NCBI RefSeq assembly: GCF_001307195.1
Contig: NZ_CP012808.1
Coordinates: forward strand, 434,001-498,000
Direction: 5' to 3'
From: Acinetobacter equi
GTDB taxonomy: Bacteria; Pseudomonadota; Gammaproteobacteria; Pseudomonadales; Moraxellaceae
Length of the DNA stretch: 64,000 nt
Shown: positions 35,521 to 44,561 of the stretch, one piece after another
Layout of the letters: each line of letters starts with the position of its first letter
Position numbering within the stretch: the first letter of the stretch is position 1
The notes under the pieces: model-generated
The model's database searches: none
The model's input: only the letters and a program-made list of their open reading frames with translations
What the model was told of the DNA's origin: nothing
Position numbers and translations under genes: made by a program

Positions 35521-38498
35521 CCCCCTCCCTTAAATAGATGCTGCCCTGCCTTACTTTCAAATTTACCCGCCGTCGTTGGAAAAATACCTGCACTACTAAT
35601 TTCAATTTTAGAACCACCAGCAACTAAAACTATTTTCTTAGCAGCTGTAATTTCAATGACATCTTCCGTTGAAATCATTTGAACTTTCTTTCGTGCAATT
35701 AAATCTGCGCCATCTGCTTGTGCTTGTATTTCAACTTTTCCTTTACCTGCATAAGCACGTAAACCCTCTTGTGCAGCAAATAAACTAATTTTATCTTGAG
35801 CATGTGCAATAAAAGATTTCTGAGTGGAAATATTAATACTATCACCAGCCATCTGACTGATTTTTCCATCTGCAGATAAATAAAGATCTTCATTCGTTGA
35901 AAGCGCAATTGAATTTGGAGCAGACAAAACCATCATGGCATCTTGAAAGATTTTAAACTCAGCTTCACTTTTCGAATCATTTTTAGCATTTTCAGCTAAG
36001 GAACTCATAAATCCTTGCAGATTAGAAAAGCTACTTAATGGATTAGATAAACTACTTTGTAATATTCCACCAATATTTTGAACCTGTTGTACAGCTTGTT
36101 GAACATCACTAAATAAATCTTTAACTTGCCCCAATGCTTGATAAGGATTACTTGCAAAACCTTGAGTTAACTGAGTAAATTGATCTTTAAAATTATCTGC
36201 CTGTAACCCTACACTCGTTACAAAGTTTTCAAAACCATTAATCGTTTCTTTTACATCACTAAAAGTATTATTAAATTGTTGGATAACACCTTGCACATCT
36301 CCTTGAATCGAACCAATTTGATCTACAAAGCCACCTAAATTTTGTAAAACATTCAATGGACTTGACGTTAAGCCATCTTTAAATTGATTCACAATATTTG
36401 AAATTGCCAAAATTTTGGTCAGCTCCAAACCTTTTAACAATGTAGATAATGAGTCGATAACGGTTAAAGGATCAGTCTGTTGATTCTTCGCTACTTCACT
36501 TAAAGCTTTTGCACTACTTAAATTCGATTCAAGCTGACTTTTCGCTTCATTCGCATCTAAGTGACTACCTTCGGCATTGTCTTGTTTATGCGTTGTCAGT
36601 AATAAACCATTGCCTGCGCGTACCGCACCCCATTGGTCTGTTCTCAGCTCAAAACCTTCTCCACGTCCTTCACTTTCTGCTTGCTCTTTAGGATGACTTA
36701 AATTACCTAAGTTAAGCTGAGTTGCCCCATGACTACTTTGAAGTTGAGTTGAAATTTGCTCTGTCGTATCATCAAATCTTAATTGTCCAAAGCCTTCACC
36801 TGCAACTTCCTTGGAACGTATACCACTGAGCTTTTTGGTATCTGGCAATTGCCCTTTTATATCGAACTTAGTTGGGCTTCGCTCTGCTTCATGAATACGT
36901 CCAACTACAAATGGTCGGTCAATATTGCCATCAAAGAAGTCGATAACGACTATTTCACCAATACGAGGTAAGAAACGTGCTCCATATCCTTCACCTGCCC
37001 AAGGTGTAAGGACATCTACCCAAGCAGAGTCTGTGTCATTGTCATTTGTCCCTGCACCACTATCATGAGCATGGTCTTCACTTCGGGTAAATAGGAAACG
37101 GACTTTTATACGTCCCCATTCATCCACATGAATTTCTTCACCTTCAGGACCAACCACTTTGGCACGTTGTGGATATGTTGTCGGTCGATCTTTCAGTAAA
37201 TGATATTCGGGAACAACGGGTATTGTGCGTCTTTGTAAAACTAATTCATTGGCTTGACGTTCATCACCAACCTGTTGTTCTGCTTTCAACCAGTTACTTT
37301 GTTGAAGTAATTGTTGAATTTGCTGACTTAAATCTTTGGGTAAATTATTTTGGTTATAAAAGTGTTTTGATAGAATTAGAAATTGTTTGTCTGAACCACT
37401 ATGTAAATCTATTTCTGGATGTTCATTAAATTCAAACCAATAACCAACTTGAGCATCTCGTACAGTCGATTTTGCAATAAATTGTTTGGCTTGGGCATCA
37501 TAATATTTACTGAGGTTTTCATTTAATTTTTCTATTTGTTGATTACTTGATGCTGTAGCTTGGTCTTCTCCATTTAAGTCCTGCATCCAAGCAGGGCTCA
37601 TATGCCATGCTTGTTCTAGGCTTAAACTGACATTATCTTGATTTCCACTATGTTGATGCTTACTCAGTACTGAACCTGCACCTTCTTCTTGGCTTAAGCT
37701 ATCGGCTTGCCAACGTTGTACATGAACTGCAGTGGGTTGTAAGCTACGTTGGGCAATAAAGCTCACGATACTGTCTTGCTTTTCTGTAGCATTTGAACGG
37801 TGGTAACGAATATTCCCACGGCTTAATGATTTGTATTGTGCTTGATCATCAATTAAACGTAGTTTTTGAGCTTCAATTGAAGCCATAAATGATGAAACCG
37901 TTTGCTGTGCTTCATCTATTAAGTAGCTAATACCTTCACTTTTCCATAGTCTTTGTAAAAAGCTAAGGTCAAGTTCATTACTTTGCATAATGAATGGGCG
38001 AACATCGCCATTTTGGCTTAGTCCTGTTAAATCTAAGTTTAAACTGGCAGCAAAAAGTGGACTTTTGTCTTGCCATTCTTTAAAAAGAATTTCCGTTACC
38101 TCACGGACACTTTTATTCATAAAGACACGGCTATTTCGTCGTTTTGTCCAAAGAGAAGTTGGATCTTCTAAAGTGAGTTTGTATGCAGTTAATGCACCAT
38201 CACTTTGTCCTTGAGCAGCTTGGGTAATAATTCCTGTGGTACGAAACAATTGCCCACGGTCAGTCACCTGATCTACAGCAACTTGTACGCCAATAAATTG
38301 TTTTAATGGTAAATATGCATTCGTTGAGAAACAAATAAGTTCAGCCTGAAGCCCACCATTAATTTGATGTTGACCTTCAATACGTTGTAAAAAGACTTCA
38401 GTATTAAGTGCTGGATTTGAAAACTGAATATGAAGTGATCTTTTTTGTGCACCTAAGCCCAAGTTTTCTAGGGCTGAAAATATATTTTTAAATATCAT
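35457..38498 (-). CDS. vgrG: Type VI secretion tip protein VgrG
   Basis: The open frame has 1013 residues. VgrG forms the trimeric spike on the Hcp tube that pierces target cells. The N-terminal phage gpD-like part (SLHIQFSNPALNTEVFLQRI, VREVTEILFKEWQDKS, FLQRLWKSEGISYL) runs to about residue 430. The gp5 OB domain spans about 446-540 (VDEWGRIKVRFLF, APWAGEGYGARF-like, RIGEIVVIDFFDGNIDRPF). DUF2345 follows, split by a helical insertion at about 655-840. The last 18 residues (after HLFKGGG) are a frameshift artefact or product, because the natural extension continues in another frame. No hcp or tss genes are in the window, so this is an orphan vgrG with effector and immunity genes downstream. 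Confidence 0.93.
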   Translation of the reverse strand: MIFKNIFSALENLGLGAQKRSLHIQFSNPALNTEVFLQRIEGQHQINGGLQAELICFSTNAYLPLKQFIGVQVAVDQVTDRGQLFRTTGIITQAAQGQSDGALTAYKLTLEDPTSLWTKRRNSRVFMNKSVREVTEILFKEWQDKSPLFAASLNLDLTGLSQNGDVRPFIMQSNELDLSFLQRLWKSEGISYLIDEAQQTVSSFMASIEAQKLRLIDDQAQYKSLSRGNIRYHRSNATEKQDSIVSFIAQRSLQPTAVHVQRWQADSLSQEEGAGSVLSKHQHSGNQDNVSLSLEQAWHMSPAWMQDLNGEDQATASSNQQIEKLNENLSKYYDAQAKQFIAKSTVRDAQVGYWFEFNEHPEIDLHSGSDKQFLILSKHFYNQNNLPKDLSQQIQQLLQQSNWLKAEQQVGDERQANELVLQRRTIPVVPEYHLLKDRPTTYPQRAKVVGPEGEEIHVDEWGRIKVRFLFTRSEDHAHDSGAGTNDNDTDSAWVDVLTPWAGEGYGARFLPRIGEIVVIDFFDGNIDRPFVVGRIHEAERSPTKFDIKGQLPDTKKLSGIRSKEVAGEGFGQLRFDDTTEQISTQLQSSHGATQLNLGNLSHPKEQAESEGRGEGFELRTDQWGAVRAGNGLLLTTHKQDNAEGSHLDANEAKSQLESNLSSAKALSEVAKNQQTDPLTVIDSLSTLLKGLELTKILAISNIVNQFKDGLTSSPLNVLQNLGGFVDQIGSIQGDVQGVIQQFNNTFSDVKETINGFENFVTSVGLQADNFKDQFTQLTQGFASNPYQALGQVKDLFSDVQQAVQQVQNIGGILQSSLSNPLSSFSNLQGFMSSLAENAKNDSKSEAEFKIFQDAMMVLSAPNSIALSTNEDLYLSADGKISQMAGDSINISTQKSFIAHAQDKISLFAAQEGLRAYAGKGKVEIQAQADGADLIARKKVQMISTEDVIEITAAKKIVLVAGGSKIEISSAGIFPTTAGKFESKAGQHLFKGGGRLILMYLICRIQIFTLINLL

Positions 38499-38625
38499 TT
38501 TTATCTTTTAATGCTACTCAGTACACAAAATAATATCACAAAATGTATATTTTTCATTCTTTTTAAATGATTTATATTTTATATTAATATTTATTTTGTA
38601 AGATTATTACATACTTTCTAGGCGC

Positions 38626-38649
38626 AAAAAAACCGCAATTAAGCGGTTT
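38626..38649 (-). terminator. Terminator after tRNA-Arg copy nearest vgrG
   Basis: AAACCGC/GCGGTTT with a 6-nt loop is followed by seven T on the minus strand, 33 nt after the tRNA. It is closely similar to the hairpin at 40577-40601, which lies in the same place relative to another tRNA-Arg copy. Confidence 0.85.
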
Positions 38650-38681
38650 CTTTTATGTTTTACATCCTAAAGATGTCAAGT

Positions 38682-38758
38682 TGGTGCGCTCAGAGAGATT
38701 CGAACTCCCGACCCCTTAGTTCGTAGCCAAGTGCTCTATCCAGCTGAGCTATGAGCGC
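38682..38758 (-). tRNA. tRNA-Arg (ACG), copy 1
   Basis: This is a 77-nt tRNA with encoded CCA, acceptor stem GCGCTCA/TGAGCGC and anticodon loop CTACGAA (anticodon ACG; A34 is normally converted to inosine). It is identical to the copies at 40613 and 40737. An interrupted membrane-protein gene and an IS element separate it from them. Confidence 0.97.
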
Positions 38759-39124
38759 GACGTCTTGATGTGGTGCATTATATATGAATAATATTATTTA
38801 TTAAGTAGTAATTTTAAAAAAAATGATCAAGTGTCTAGCTATTAACCACTTATAGTTTTAATCTATTAAAAAAGCACCAGTTTTCATGATTTTTATAAAA
38901 ATGGTCGAATATTTAAATGCAAAATAAAATAGATGGCATCGAAGAAAAGACTTTATTCAATGATATAAATATTATCATAATGTTTCTACTTTTAGGTTGT
39001 ATGATCTATATCATTTACTCCCTATCATTAAAAAGTAAATCTGAAAAAATTCAATTAATTCAAAATAATAAATGGGAGGTGTTTTCAGTAGTTATTACAA
39101 AAGACTTAAATTATTTTAGCTATA

Positions 39125-40117
39125 TAGCTAAATATATAATATAGGCTACATCGACCTAAATGCAATATCTAAAGCTTCCTGAAGAGTTTTATTGCTCTGA
39201 GCAATGATGTGTCTGACTTTACTTTTCAGTACAGACCATGCTTTCTCAATAGGATTAAAATCGGGACTATATGCAGGCAGATAAACAATTCTCGTCTGAT
39301 ATTTGGCTGCTAAATCATCAATTACTTTGCCTTTATGTATCGATGCATTATCGAGGATCAGTAAATAACTTTTACTCTTAGCATCCCTGTTGTATAAGCC
39401 CTGCAATAAATACTCTAACCAACAAAGAAAAACACTCCGATCACATGAGCCTTGAAACACCAAAGGTTGAATAAACTTAAATGGTGCATTTGATCTGACA
39501 GTACTAATCATACTGAGTCTTGTACCATGCCCACCTGACTTGAATGCATGACAACGCTGGCCTTTTGGAGACCAACCATATTCTGCTGTTTCGTTGGTAT
39601 TGATCCCTGATTCATCTATATAAAGAATGTGATCCTCACTATATTCCTCTTTCCATTGAGGTAAACACCATTGAAAAACAGCACGACTTAATTTACAGGC
39701 TTGTCTGTAGAGAAAACTCTTTTTTATGCGTCCAGCCCATTCTATTCAGTGCGCCTAAAATCACTTGATAGCTCACCCTATATCCAAAGCGTGATTCAAA
39801 TAATGGAACAAGATCTTTAGCTTGGGCAAATGGTGTTATTTTTACAAACTCTTCAAAGGCTTGCAGATCCAGAATGCATGAGGGACGTCCTGCATTTGGA
39901 GATTTAGGCTGTTTGAGCTGACCGGTCTGCTGTTCGAGTAGAATCCAATCATCTAGAGTAGTTCTTGCAATATTAAACAGTTCACATGTCTTCGATTTAT
40001 GCTTCGATTCTTTATAAAACTGTATGACTTTTTCACGTAGATCGACAGAATATGTTTTTGGCATAATTTTAAAGATGAGTGTTTTTTTTATTGTAGCTCA
40101 TATTCATGATTTAGCTA
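39125..40117 (-). mobile_element. IS630-family insertion sequence, about 993 bp
   Basis: Terminal inverted repeats begin TAGCTAAAT on both ends and extend imperfectly over about 25 bp (left TAGCTAAATATATAATATAG against right TAGCTAAATCATGAATATGA), including a shared GCTACA. Both ends are flanked by TA (39123-39124 and 40118-40119), the target duplication expected for IS630/Tc1 elements. It encodes a two-part transposase on the minus strand. Confidence 0.88.
39146..40064 (-). CDS. IS630-family transposase, two frames
   Basis: The first frame (39693-40064) begins MPKTYSVDLREKVIQFYKES, with a helix-turn-helix DNA-binding domain and the linker GRPSCILDLQAFEEF. At an A6 run, just after RMGWTH, the reading must move by +1 to continue as SFLYRQACKLSRAVFQ. 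The second frame then has LYIDESGINTNETAEYGW (first D), LLILDNASIHKGKVIDD (second D) and YSPDFNPIEKAWSVLKS (E), the DDE catalytic triad. Some IS630 elements make their transposase by frameshifting, so the break may be natural. A simple inactivating insertion or sequencing error is the alternative. Confidence 0.85.
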
Positions 40118-40576
40118 TATCGGAAGATCTGCGTATACCATTACACTACCAATTTCAGCAAATGAACATATTTCTATTGAATGTAAATCTTCTAAAATCA
40201 AACCACTATGTCAACAATTAAAAAATGAGAAATTCCCTTCTATTACAAAAGTGGCATATTACAAAGGCATTTTAGATGAAAATAATTATATAATTTATTT
40301 AAAAGGAATTTTTTATAAAACAGAAAATGGTTCTATTGCTTATTATAACCATAGAAGTCTGCAACCTTATCATGATACAAAGTTATCTAAACAATACATT
40401 CACTTAATATTTTTGGTCTTATTTGGTCTTTTATTCTGTTTATTTTATAGTTACATTATTTTTATCTATAAACCATTCCCTAAACACTTTAAAGTGAAAT
40501 TAATCATTTTAATATTTGGGATTTTTATATTTAAACTAATCTCAATATTTTTTAAAATTATCTAAACTTCAGGCAC

Positions 40577-40601
40577 AAAAAAACCGCTGCTAAAGCGGTT
40601 T
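40577..40601 (-). terminator. Terminator after tRNA-Arg copy 2
   Basis: AAACCGCT and AGCGGTTT form an 8-bp stem with a 5-nt loop, followed by seven T on the minus strand. It is nearly the same hairpin as at 38626-38649. Confidence 0.85.
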
Positions 40602-40612
40602 AATGTTCAAGT

Positions 40613-40689
40613 TGGTGCGCTCAGAGAGATTCGAACTCCCGACCCCTTAGTTCGTAGCCAAGTGCTCTATCCAGCTGAGCTATGAGCGC
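40613..40689 (-). tRNA. tRNA-Arg (ACG), copy 2
   Basis: It is identical over 77 nt to the copy at 38682. Even the flanking TCAAGT on the terminator side is shared, so the repeat unit includes flanking DNA. Confidence 0.97.
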
Positions 40690-40736
40690 GTAACTTATGT
40701 CGTCTATAAAGACTACGTATTTTCAGATTTACTTAT

Positions 40737-40813
40737 TGGTGCGCTCAGAGAGATTCGAACTCCCGACCCCTTAGTTCGTAGCCAAGTGCTCTATCCAGCT
40801 GAGCTATGAGCGC
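40737..40813 (-). tRNA. tRNA-Arg (ACG), copy 3
   Basis: This is a third identical 77-nt copy, anticodon ACG, encoded CCA. It lies 47 nt upstream of copy 2 in the same transcript. Confidence 0.97.
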
Positions 40814-40828
40814 GACATAAGTAAATCG

Positions 40829-40918
40829 TGGCGGTGAGAGAGGGATTCGAACCCTCGATACAGTTGCCCGTATGCATCCTTAGCAGGGATGTGGTTTCAG
40901 CCACTCACCCATCTCACC
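40829..40918 (-). tRNA. tRNA-Ser (GCT)
   Basis: This is a 90-nt class II tRNA with a long variable arm and encoded CCA. The acceptor stem is GGTGAGA/TCTCACC, and the anticodon loop CTGCTAA gives GCT. It is the first gene of the Ser-Arg-Arg transcript. Confidence 0.96.
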
Positions 40919-40932
40919 GTAACGTGGTGGCA

Positions 40933-40961
40933 ATAATACAAACTTAGTGCCCTAACTGCAA
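40933..40961 (-). promoter_or_regulatory. Promoter of the tRNA-Ser/Arg array
   Basis: On the minus strand TTGCAG (40956-40961) and TATTAT (40933-40938) are separated by exactly 17 nt, 14 nt before the tRNA-Ser. Confidence 0.65.
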
Positions 40962-41187
40962 GCATAGAATCTATAAAAAACGTATTTTTTTGATCAATTA
41001 AATACTTTTTAAACAATTTTCATGTTTTTGGAGATTTAAAATGAAAAAAGTAGATTATTTTTCCCTTAAAATCGTATTTCATCTTAAAATTTCATTTTAA
41101 ATCACAATATCGTCATCTAGCACGTGCAGTATTTATCTGCATGTTTTATGCTAATCCTATATCTTCTTACTTGAAGTCAAAGAAATT

Positions 41188-43611
41188 ATGAAAAATTGGG
41201 TCGACCCAGAAGCAAAAGCTGAAGCTGAACGTTACGAAAATCCAATCCCGAGTCGTACTCTTATTACTGAGACGATCGAAAAAGCTCAACAACCACTCTC
41301 TCATGCAGATTTAGTGGAACAATTTGAAATTGTCGATCAAAAAAGTATTGATGCATTAAGCCATCGTTTGATTGCAATGGTTCGTGATGGTCAACTTATG
41401 AAAGATGGATTTAAATTCCAACTTGCAGCTGAACAGCCGACCCATGAAGCTACTGTTTATATCAATTCAAAGGGTTTAGGTTCTGCTCATATAGATGGGC
41501 AAGATGATCTTCTCCTTCCTGAACGAGAACTTCGTTTAGTCTTTAACGGCGACCGCGTAAAAGTTCGTCAAACTTCAGTTGACCGCAAAGGTAAAGCTTG
41601 GGGTTTTATTACTGAAGTCACTCAACACCGTGTAAAACAAATTATTGGTAAAGTAGCATCTTTTGAAGGTGAGTTTTTTATTCAGCCTTCCAATCCAAAT
41701 GCACATCAACCTATTACGCTAGAAAAAGAATTAATTGAACATGCCCAAGTAAAATTAGGTGATTCTGTTCGTATTGCAATTGATGACTATCCAACACGCG
41801 AAGAACTAGCAACTGGTCATGTCGTACAATCAATGGCAGATAAAGCAGATACCGAAATTATTATTCCACAAACAATTTTAGAATTTGGTTTGCCTTATGA
41901 GTTTCCTGAAGAAGTAATCAAAGATGCTGAAAACTTCAAGGAACCCTCTGCACAAGATCGTGAAGGTCGTATCGATTTACGTGATTTACCATTAGTGACA
42001 ATTGATGGTGAAGATGCTCGTGACTTTGATGATGCAGTATATGCAGAAAAACGCCCTGGTGGCGGTTATCGTGTTGTCGTAGCAATTGCAGACGTAAGCC
42101 ACTATGTACGTACAGATAAACCTTTAGATAATGAAGCACAAGAACGTGGTACATCGGTTTATTTCCCACATTTTGTACTACCAATGTTACCTGAAGCATT
42201 ATCAAATGGCTTATGCTCTTTAAATCCACACGTTGATCGTTTATGCATGGTCTGTGATTTAAAACTTTCTCGTGCAGGTAAAGTGACAGGATTTGAATTC
42301 TATCCATCGGTAATGCATTCACAAGCACGTTTAACTTATGACAACGTAGCGAAGTATTTTGAAGGCGATAGTACAGCTGTTCCAGAAAATCGTGATGTTC
42401 GTAAATCATTAAATACATTATTCCAACTTTACCAAGTTCTTAAAGGCTTACGCGCAGAGCGTCATGCCATGGAATTTGAAACAGTTGAAACCTATATGAC
42501 ATTTGATGAGTTAGGTGGTATTAAAGAAATTCTACCTCGTACACGTAATGATGCGCATAAACTTATTGAAGAATGTATGTTACTTGCGAACGTGGCAGCA
42601 GCTGAATATGCATTAAAAAATGATATTCCTATGCTTTATCGTGTACATGAAGCACCTGAATTTTCACGCATTCAAAAAGTAAAAGATTTTGTTAAATTAT
42701 TAGGTCTTCCTTTCCCTGATCAGCCAACACAAGCAGATTATCAAGTTGTTATTGAAGCAACCAAAGATCGTATTGATGCACCAAGCATCCATGCTGTGTT
42801 ATTACGCTCTATGATGCAGGCATATTACGGCGCAAATAATTTAGGTCACTATGGTTTGGCATATGAAGCATATACGCATTTCACATCGCCAATTCGACGC
42901 TATCCAGATCTTTTATTACATCGTGCAATCAAATCACACTTAAAACAAAAACCATATCCTATTTCTGGTGCTGCTTTAGATGATGCAGGTGAGCATTTCT
43001 CTGCCACAGAACGTCGTGCAGATGAAGCATCTCGCTCTGTAACAACATGGCTTAAATGCCACTATATGCAACAGCATTTAGGTGAAGAGTTTGTTGGAAC
43101 AATTTCCGCAGTTGCTGAATTTGGCTTATTCATTACCTTAAAAGACTTATATGTCGATGGTATGGTACATGTCAGTCAATTAGGCGATGATTTCTTTGTC
43201 TTTGATCAAGCAAGTCAAACATTAATTGGTCAAAACCGTGGTCAAGTCTTTGGCTTAGGTGATGAAGTTAAAATTAAAGTTGCAGCAGTGAATTTAGAAG
43301 ATCGAAAAATTGACTTCGAACTTATTCAGCAACTTACTCGTGCTGGTCGTGCTATTCGTAGTCGTGCACCACGTGTTGCAAAATCTGCACCTAGAACACA
43401 AACTACCGAAGAGGTTTTTTCTGACCGTACTAAAGCACCATTAAGTGCAGATGGTGAAAAGCCAGTACGTAAGAAAAAGGACAAGCCTAAACCGAGTTCT
43501 TATGCTAAAAAACCAAGCAAAAAATCGGTAGAAAAGTTAGAAAAAGCCAAGGCAAAGAAAAAAGCCAAGGCGAAAAAGAAAAAAGCCAATGCTAAAGCAA
43601 AAGAAGCATAA
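41188..43611 (+). CDS. rnr: Ribonuclease R
   Basis: This 807-residue RNB-family 3'-5' exoribonuclease degrades structured RNA. An N-terminal winged-helix region (SRTLITETIEKAQQPLSHAD) is followed by two cold-shock domains. The RNB catalytic site is GEDARDFDDAVYAE, with D279, D281 and D282. A C-terminal S1 domain is at about 625-710 (GTISAVAEFGLFITLKDLYV). The Lys-rich tail (KKKAKAKKKKANAKAKEA) is typical of RNase R. It is divergent from the tRNA array and has its own terminator. Confidence 0.97.
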   Translation: MKNWVDPEAKAEAERYENPIPSRTLITETIEKAQQPLSHADLVEQFEIVDQKSIDALSHRLIAMVRDGQLMKDGFKFQLAAEQPTHEATVYINSKGLGSAHIDGQDDLLLPERELRLVFNGDRVKVRQTSVDRKGKAWGFITEVTQHRVKQIIGKVASFEGEFFIQPSNPNAHQPITLEKELIEHAQVKLGDSVRIAIDDYPTREELATGHVVQSMADKADTEIIIPQTILEFGLPYEFPEEVIKDAENFKEPSAQDREGRIDLRDLPLVTIDGEDARDFDDAVYAEKRPGGGYRVVVAIADVSHYVRTDKPLDNEAQERGTSVYFPHFVLPMLPEALSNGLCSLNPHVDRLCMVCDLKLSRAGKVTGFEFYPSVMHSQARLTYDNVAKYFEGDSTAVPENRDVRKSLNTLFQLYQVLKGLRAERHAMEFETVETYMTFDELGGIKEILPRTRNDAHKLIEECMLLANVAAAEYALKNDIPMLYRVHEAPEFSRIQKVKDFVKLLGLPFPDQPTQADYQVVIEATKDRIDAPSIHAVLLRSMMQAYYGANNLGHYGLAYEAYTHFTSPIRRYPDLLLHRAIKSHLKQKPYPISGAALDDAGEHFSATERRADEASRSVTTWLKCHYMQQHLGEEFVGTISAVAEFGLFITLKDLYVDGMVHVSQLGDDFFVFDQASQTLIGQNRGQVFGLGDEVKIKVAAVNLEDRKIDFELIQQLTRAGRAIRSRAPRVAKSAPRTQTTEEVFSDRTKAPLSADGEKPVRKKKDKPKPSSYAKKPSKKSVEKLEKAKAKKKAKAKKKKANAKAKEA

Positions 43612-43621
43612 CTAAATATCT

Positions 43622-43653
43622 AAGAGTTAGGAGGCTCTCTCCTAACTCTTTTT
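43622..43653 (+). terminator. Terminator of rnr
   Basis: AAGAGTTAGGAG and CTCCTAACTCTT form a 12-bp perfect stem with a 5-nt loop, followed by TTT. Confidence 0.92.
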
Positions 43654-43666
43654 ATCAATAAATAAT

Positions 43667-44533
43667 ATGAAAATACTCAGAATAATTTTTAAAAAACCAG
43701 TCAGCCAATATCATCCTTTCCTGTATTTTTGTGCAACTCGTTTAAGGCGTATTTCACGATCAATAAAATGGAAAATAGACAGGAAAAAATATGCAAAAAT
43801 AAAATCAAAAATACCATTAACTTATCGTGTTAAAAAACATCAATCTGTATTAATTCAAAAATTAGGGGAAAGTGATATTCAATGGCAACTCAACAAAATT
43901 ATCAATTTAAAATTAGCGAGTCCATCAATCACTGATATTTTAATTCGTCCTAATGAAACTTTTTCCTTTTGCCAATTGGTTGGAAATCCCACAACTCAAA
44001 AAGGTTATGTTGAAGGTATGGAATTAAGCTTCGGAAAAGCACGTGGGGGGATCGGTGGTGGTATTTGCCAAATTGCCAACCTCATTCATTGGTTAGTTCT
44101 ACATAGCCCACTTGATGTTATACAGCGCTCCCAACATTCATTTGATCCTTTTCCAGATCAAGGTCGTGTTTTGCCTTTTGGTAGTGGTGCAGCAATTTTT
44201 TATAACTACATTGATTACCAATTTTATAATCCAACAAAACATACATTTCAAATTCGTCTGTGGTTTACTGAAAAATGCCTTGAAGGAGAATTACGTAGTT
44301 CTGTTGATTTAGGCTATGTTTATCATATTTTTGAAAAAAATCATGCATATTTAAAAATTGGGAATGACTATTATCGGAAAAATGAAATTTGGCGACATAA
44401 AAAAGAAAAATATAAAAGTGGAGAAATTATTCATACTGAATGCATGACACAAAATTTTGCCAAAGTAATGTATACACCTTCAAAAATTGATTATTTTTTT
44501 GACTCTATAGAAGACTATCAAGCATCACTATAA
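43667..44533 (+). CDS. VanW-family protein
   Basis: The product is 288 residues. The VanW core is ILIRPNETFSFCQLVGNPTT, then GYVEGMELSFGKARGGIGGG, ICQIANLIHWLVLHSPLDVI and LPFGSGAAIFYNYIDYQFYN. The name comes from an accessory gene of vanB vancomycin-resistance clusters, but in Gram-negatives the family has no proven function and no resistance is implied. No signal peptide is seen; the N terminus is basic (RRISRSIKWKIDRKK). It starts just after the rnr terminator, with a weak ribosome-binding site. Confidence 0.85.
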   Translation: MKILRIIFKKPVSQYHPFLYFCATRLRRISRSIKWKIDRKKYAKIKSKIPLTYRVKKHQSVLIQKLGESDIQWQLNKIINLKLASPSITDILIRPNETFSFCQLVGNPTTQKGYVEGMELSFGKARGGIGGGICQIANLIHWLVLHSPLDVIQRSQHSFDPFPDQGRVLPFGSGAAIFYNYIDYQFYNPTKHTFQIRLWFTEKCLEGELRSSVDLGYVYHIFEKNHAYLKIGNDYYRKNEIWRHKKEKYKSGEIIHTECMTQNFAKVMYTPSKIDYFFDSIEDYQASL

Positions 44534-44561
44534 AAAGATTAAACAAAAGGAAAACGACTAC

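Larger units (their letters stand above)
38917..40565 (+). pseudogene. Membrane-protein gene interrupted by an IS630-family element
   Basis: The 5' part (38917-39124) encodes MQNKIDGIEEKTLFNDINII and a membrane helix. The 3' part (40120-40565) encodes the remainder, ending in two more hydrophobic helices. Removing 39125-40119 (the element plus one TA) restores one uninterrupted frame across the join (NYFSYIGRSAYTITLP), giving 217 residues. The reconstructed protein has one N-terminal helix, a soluble loop of about 100 residues and two C-terminal helices. I do not recognise the family. The clean reading frame shows the insertion is recent. The gene lies between two tRNA-Arg copies. Confidence 0.85.

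Noticed and set aside
33863..38498. Complete type VI secretion system
   Set aside because: Only vgrG and two downstream genes are present. No hcp, tssB, tssC, tssM or clpV occurs in the window, so it is an orphan module.
41936..42418. 160-codon minus-strand ORF within rnr
   Set aside because: It is antisense to the RNB catalytic domain with His/Leu/Gln-rich shadow composition and no start signal.
43667..44533. Vancomycin resistance
   Set aside because: VanW alone, without vanH/A/X or a two-component system, gives no basis for a resistance claim.
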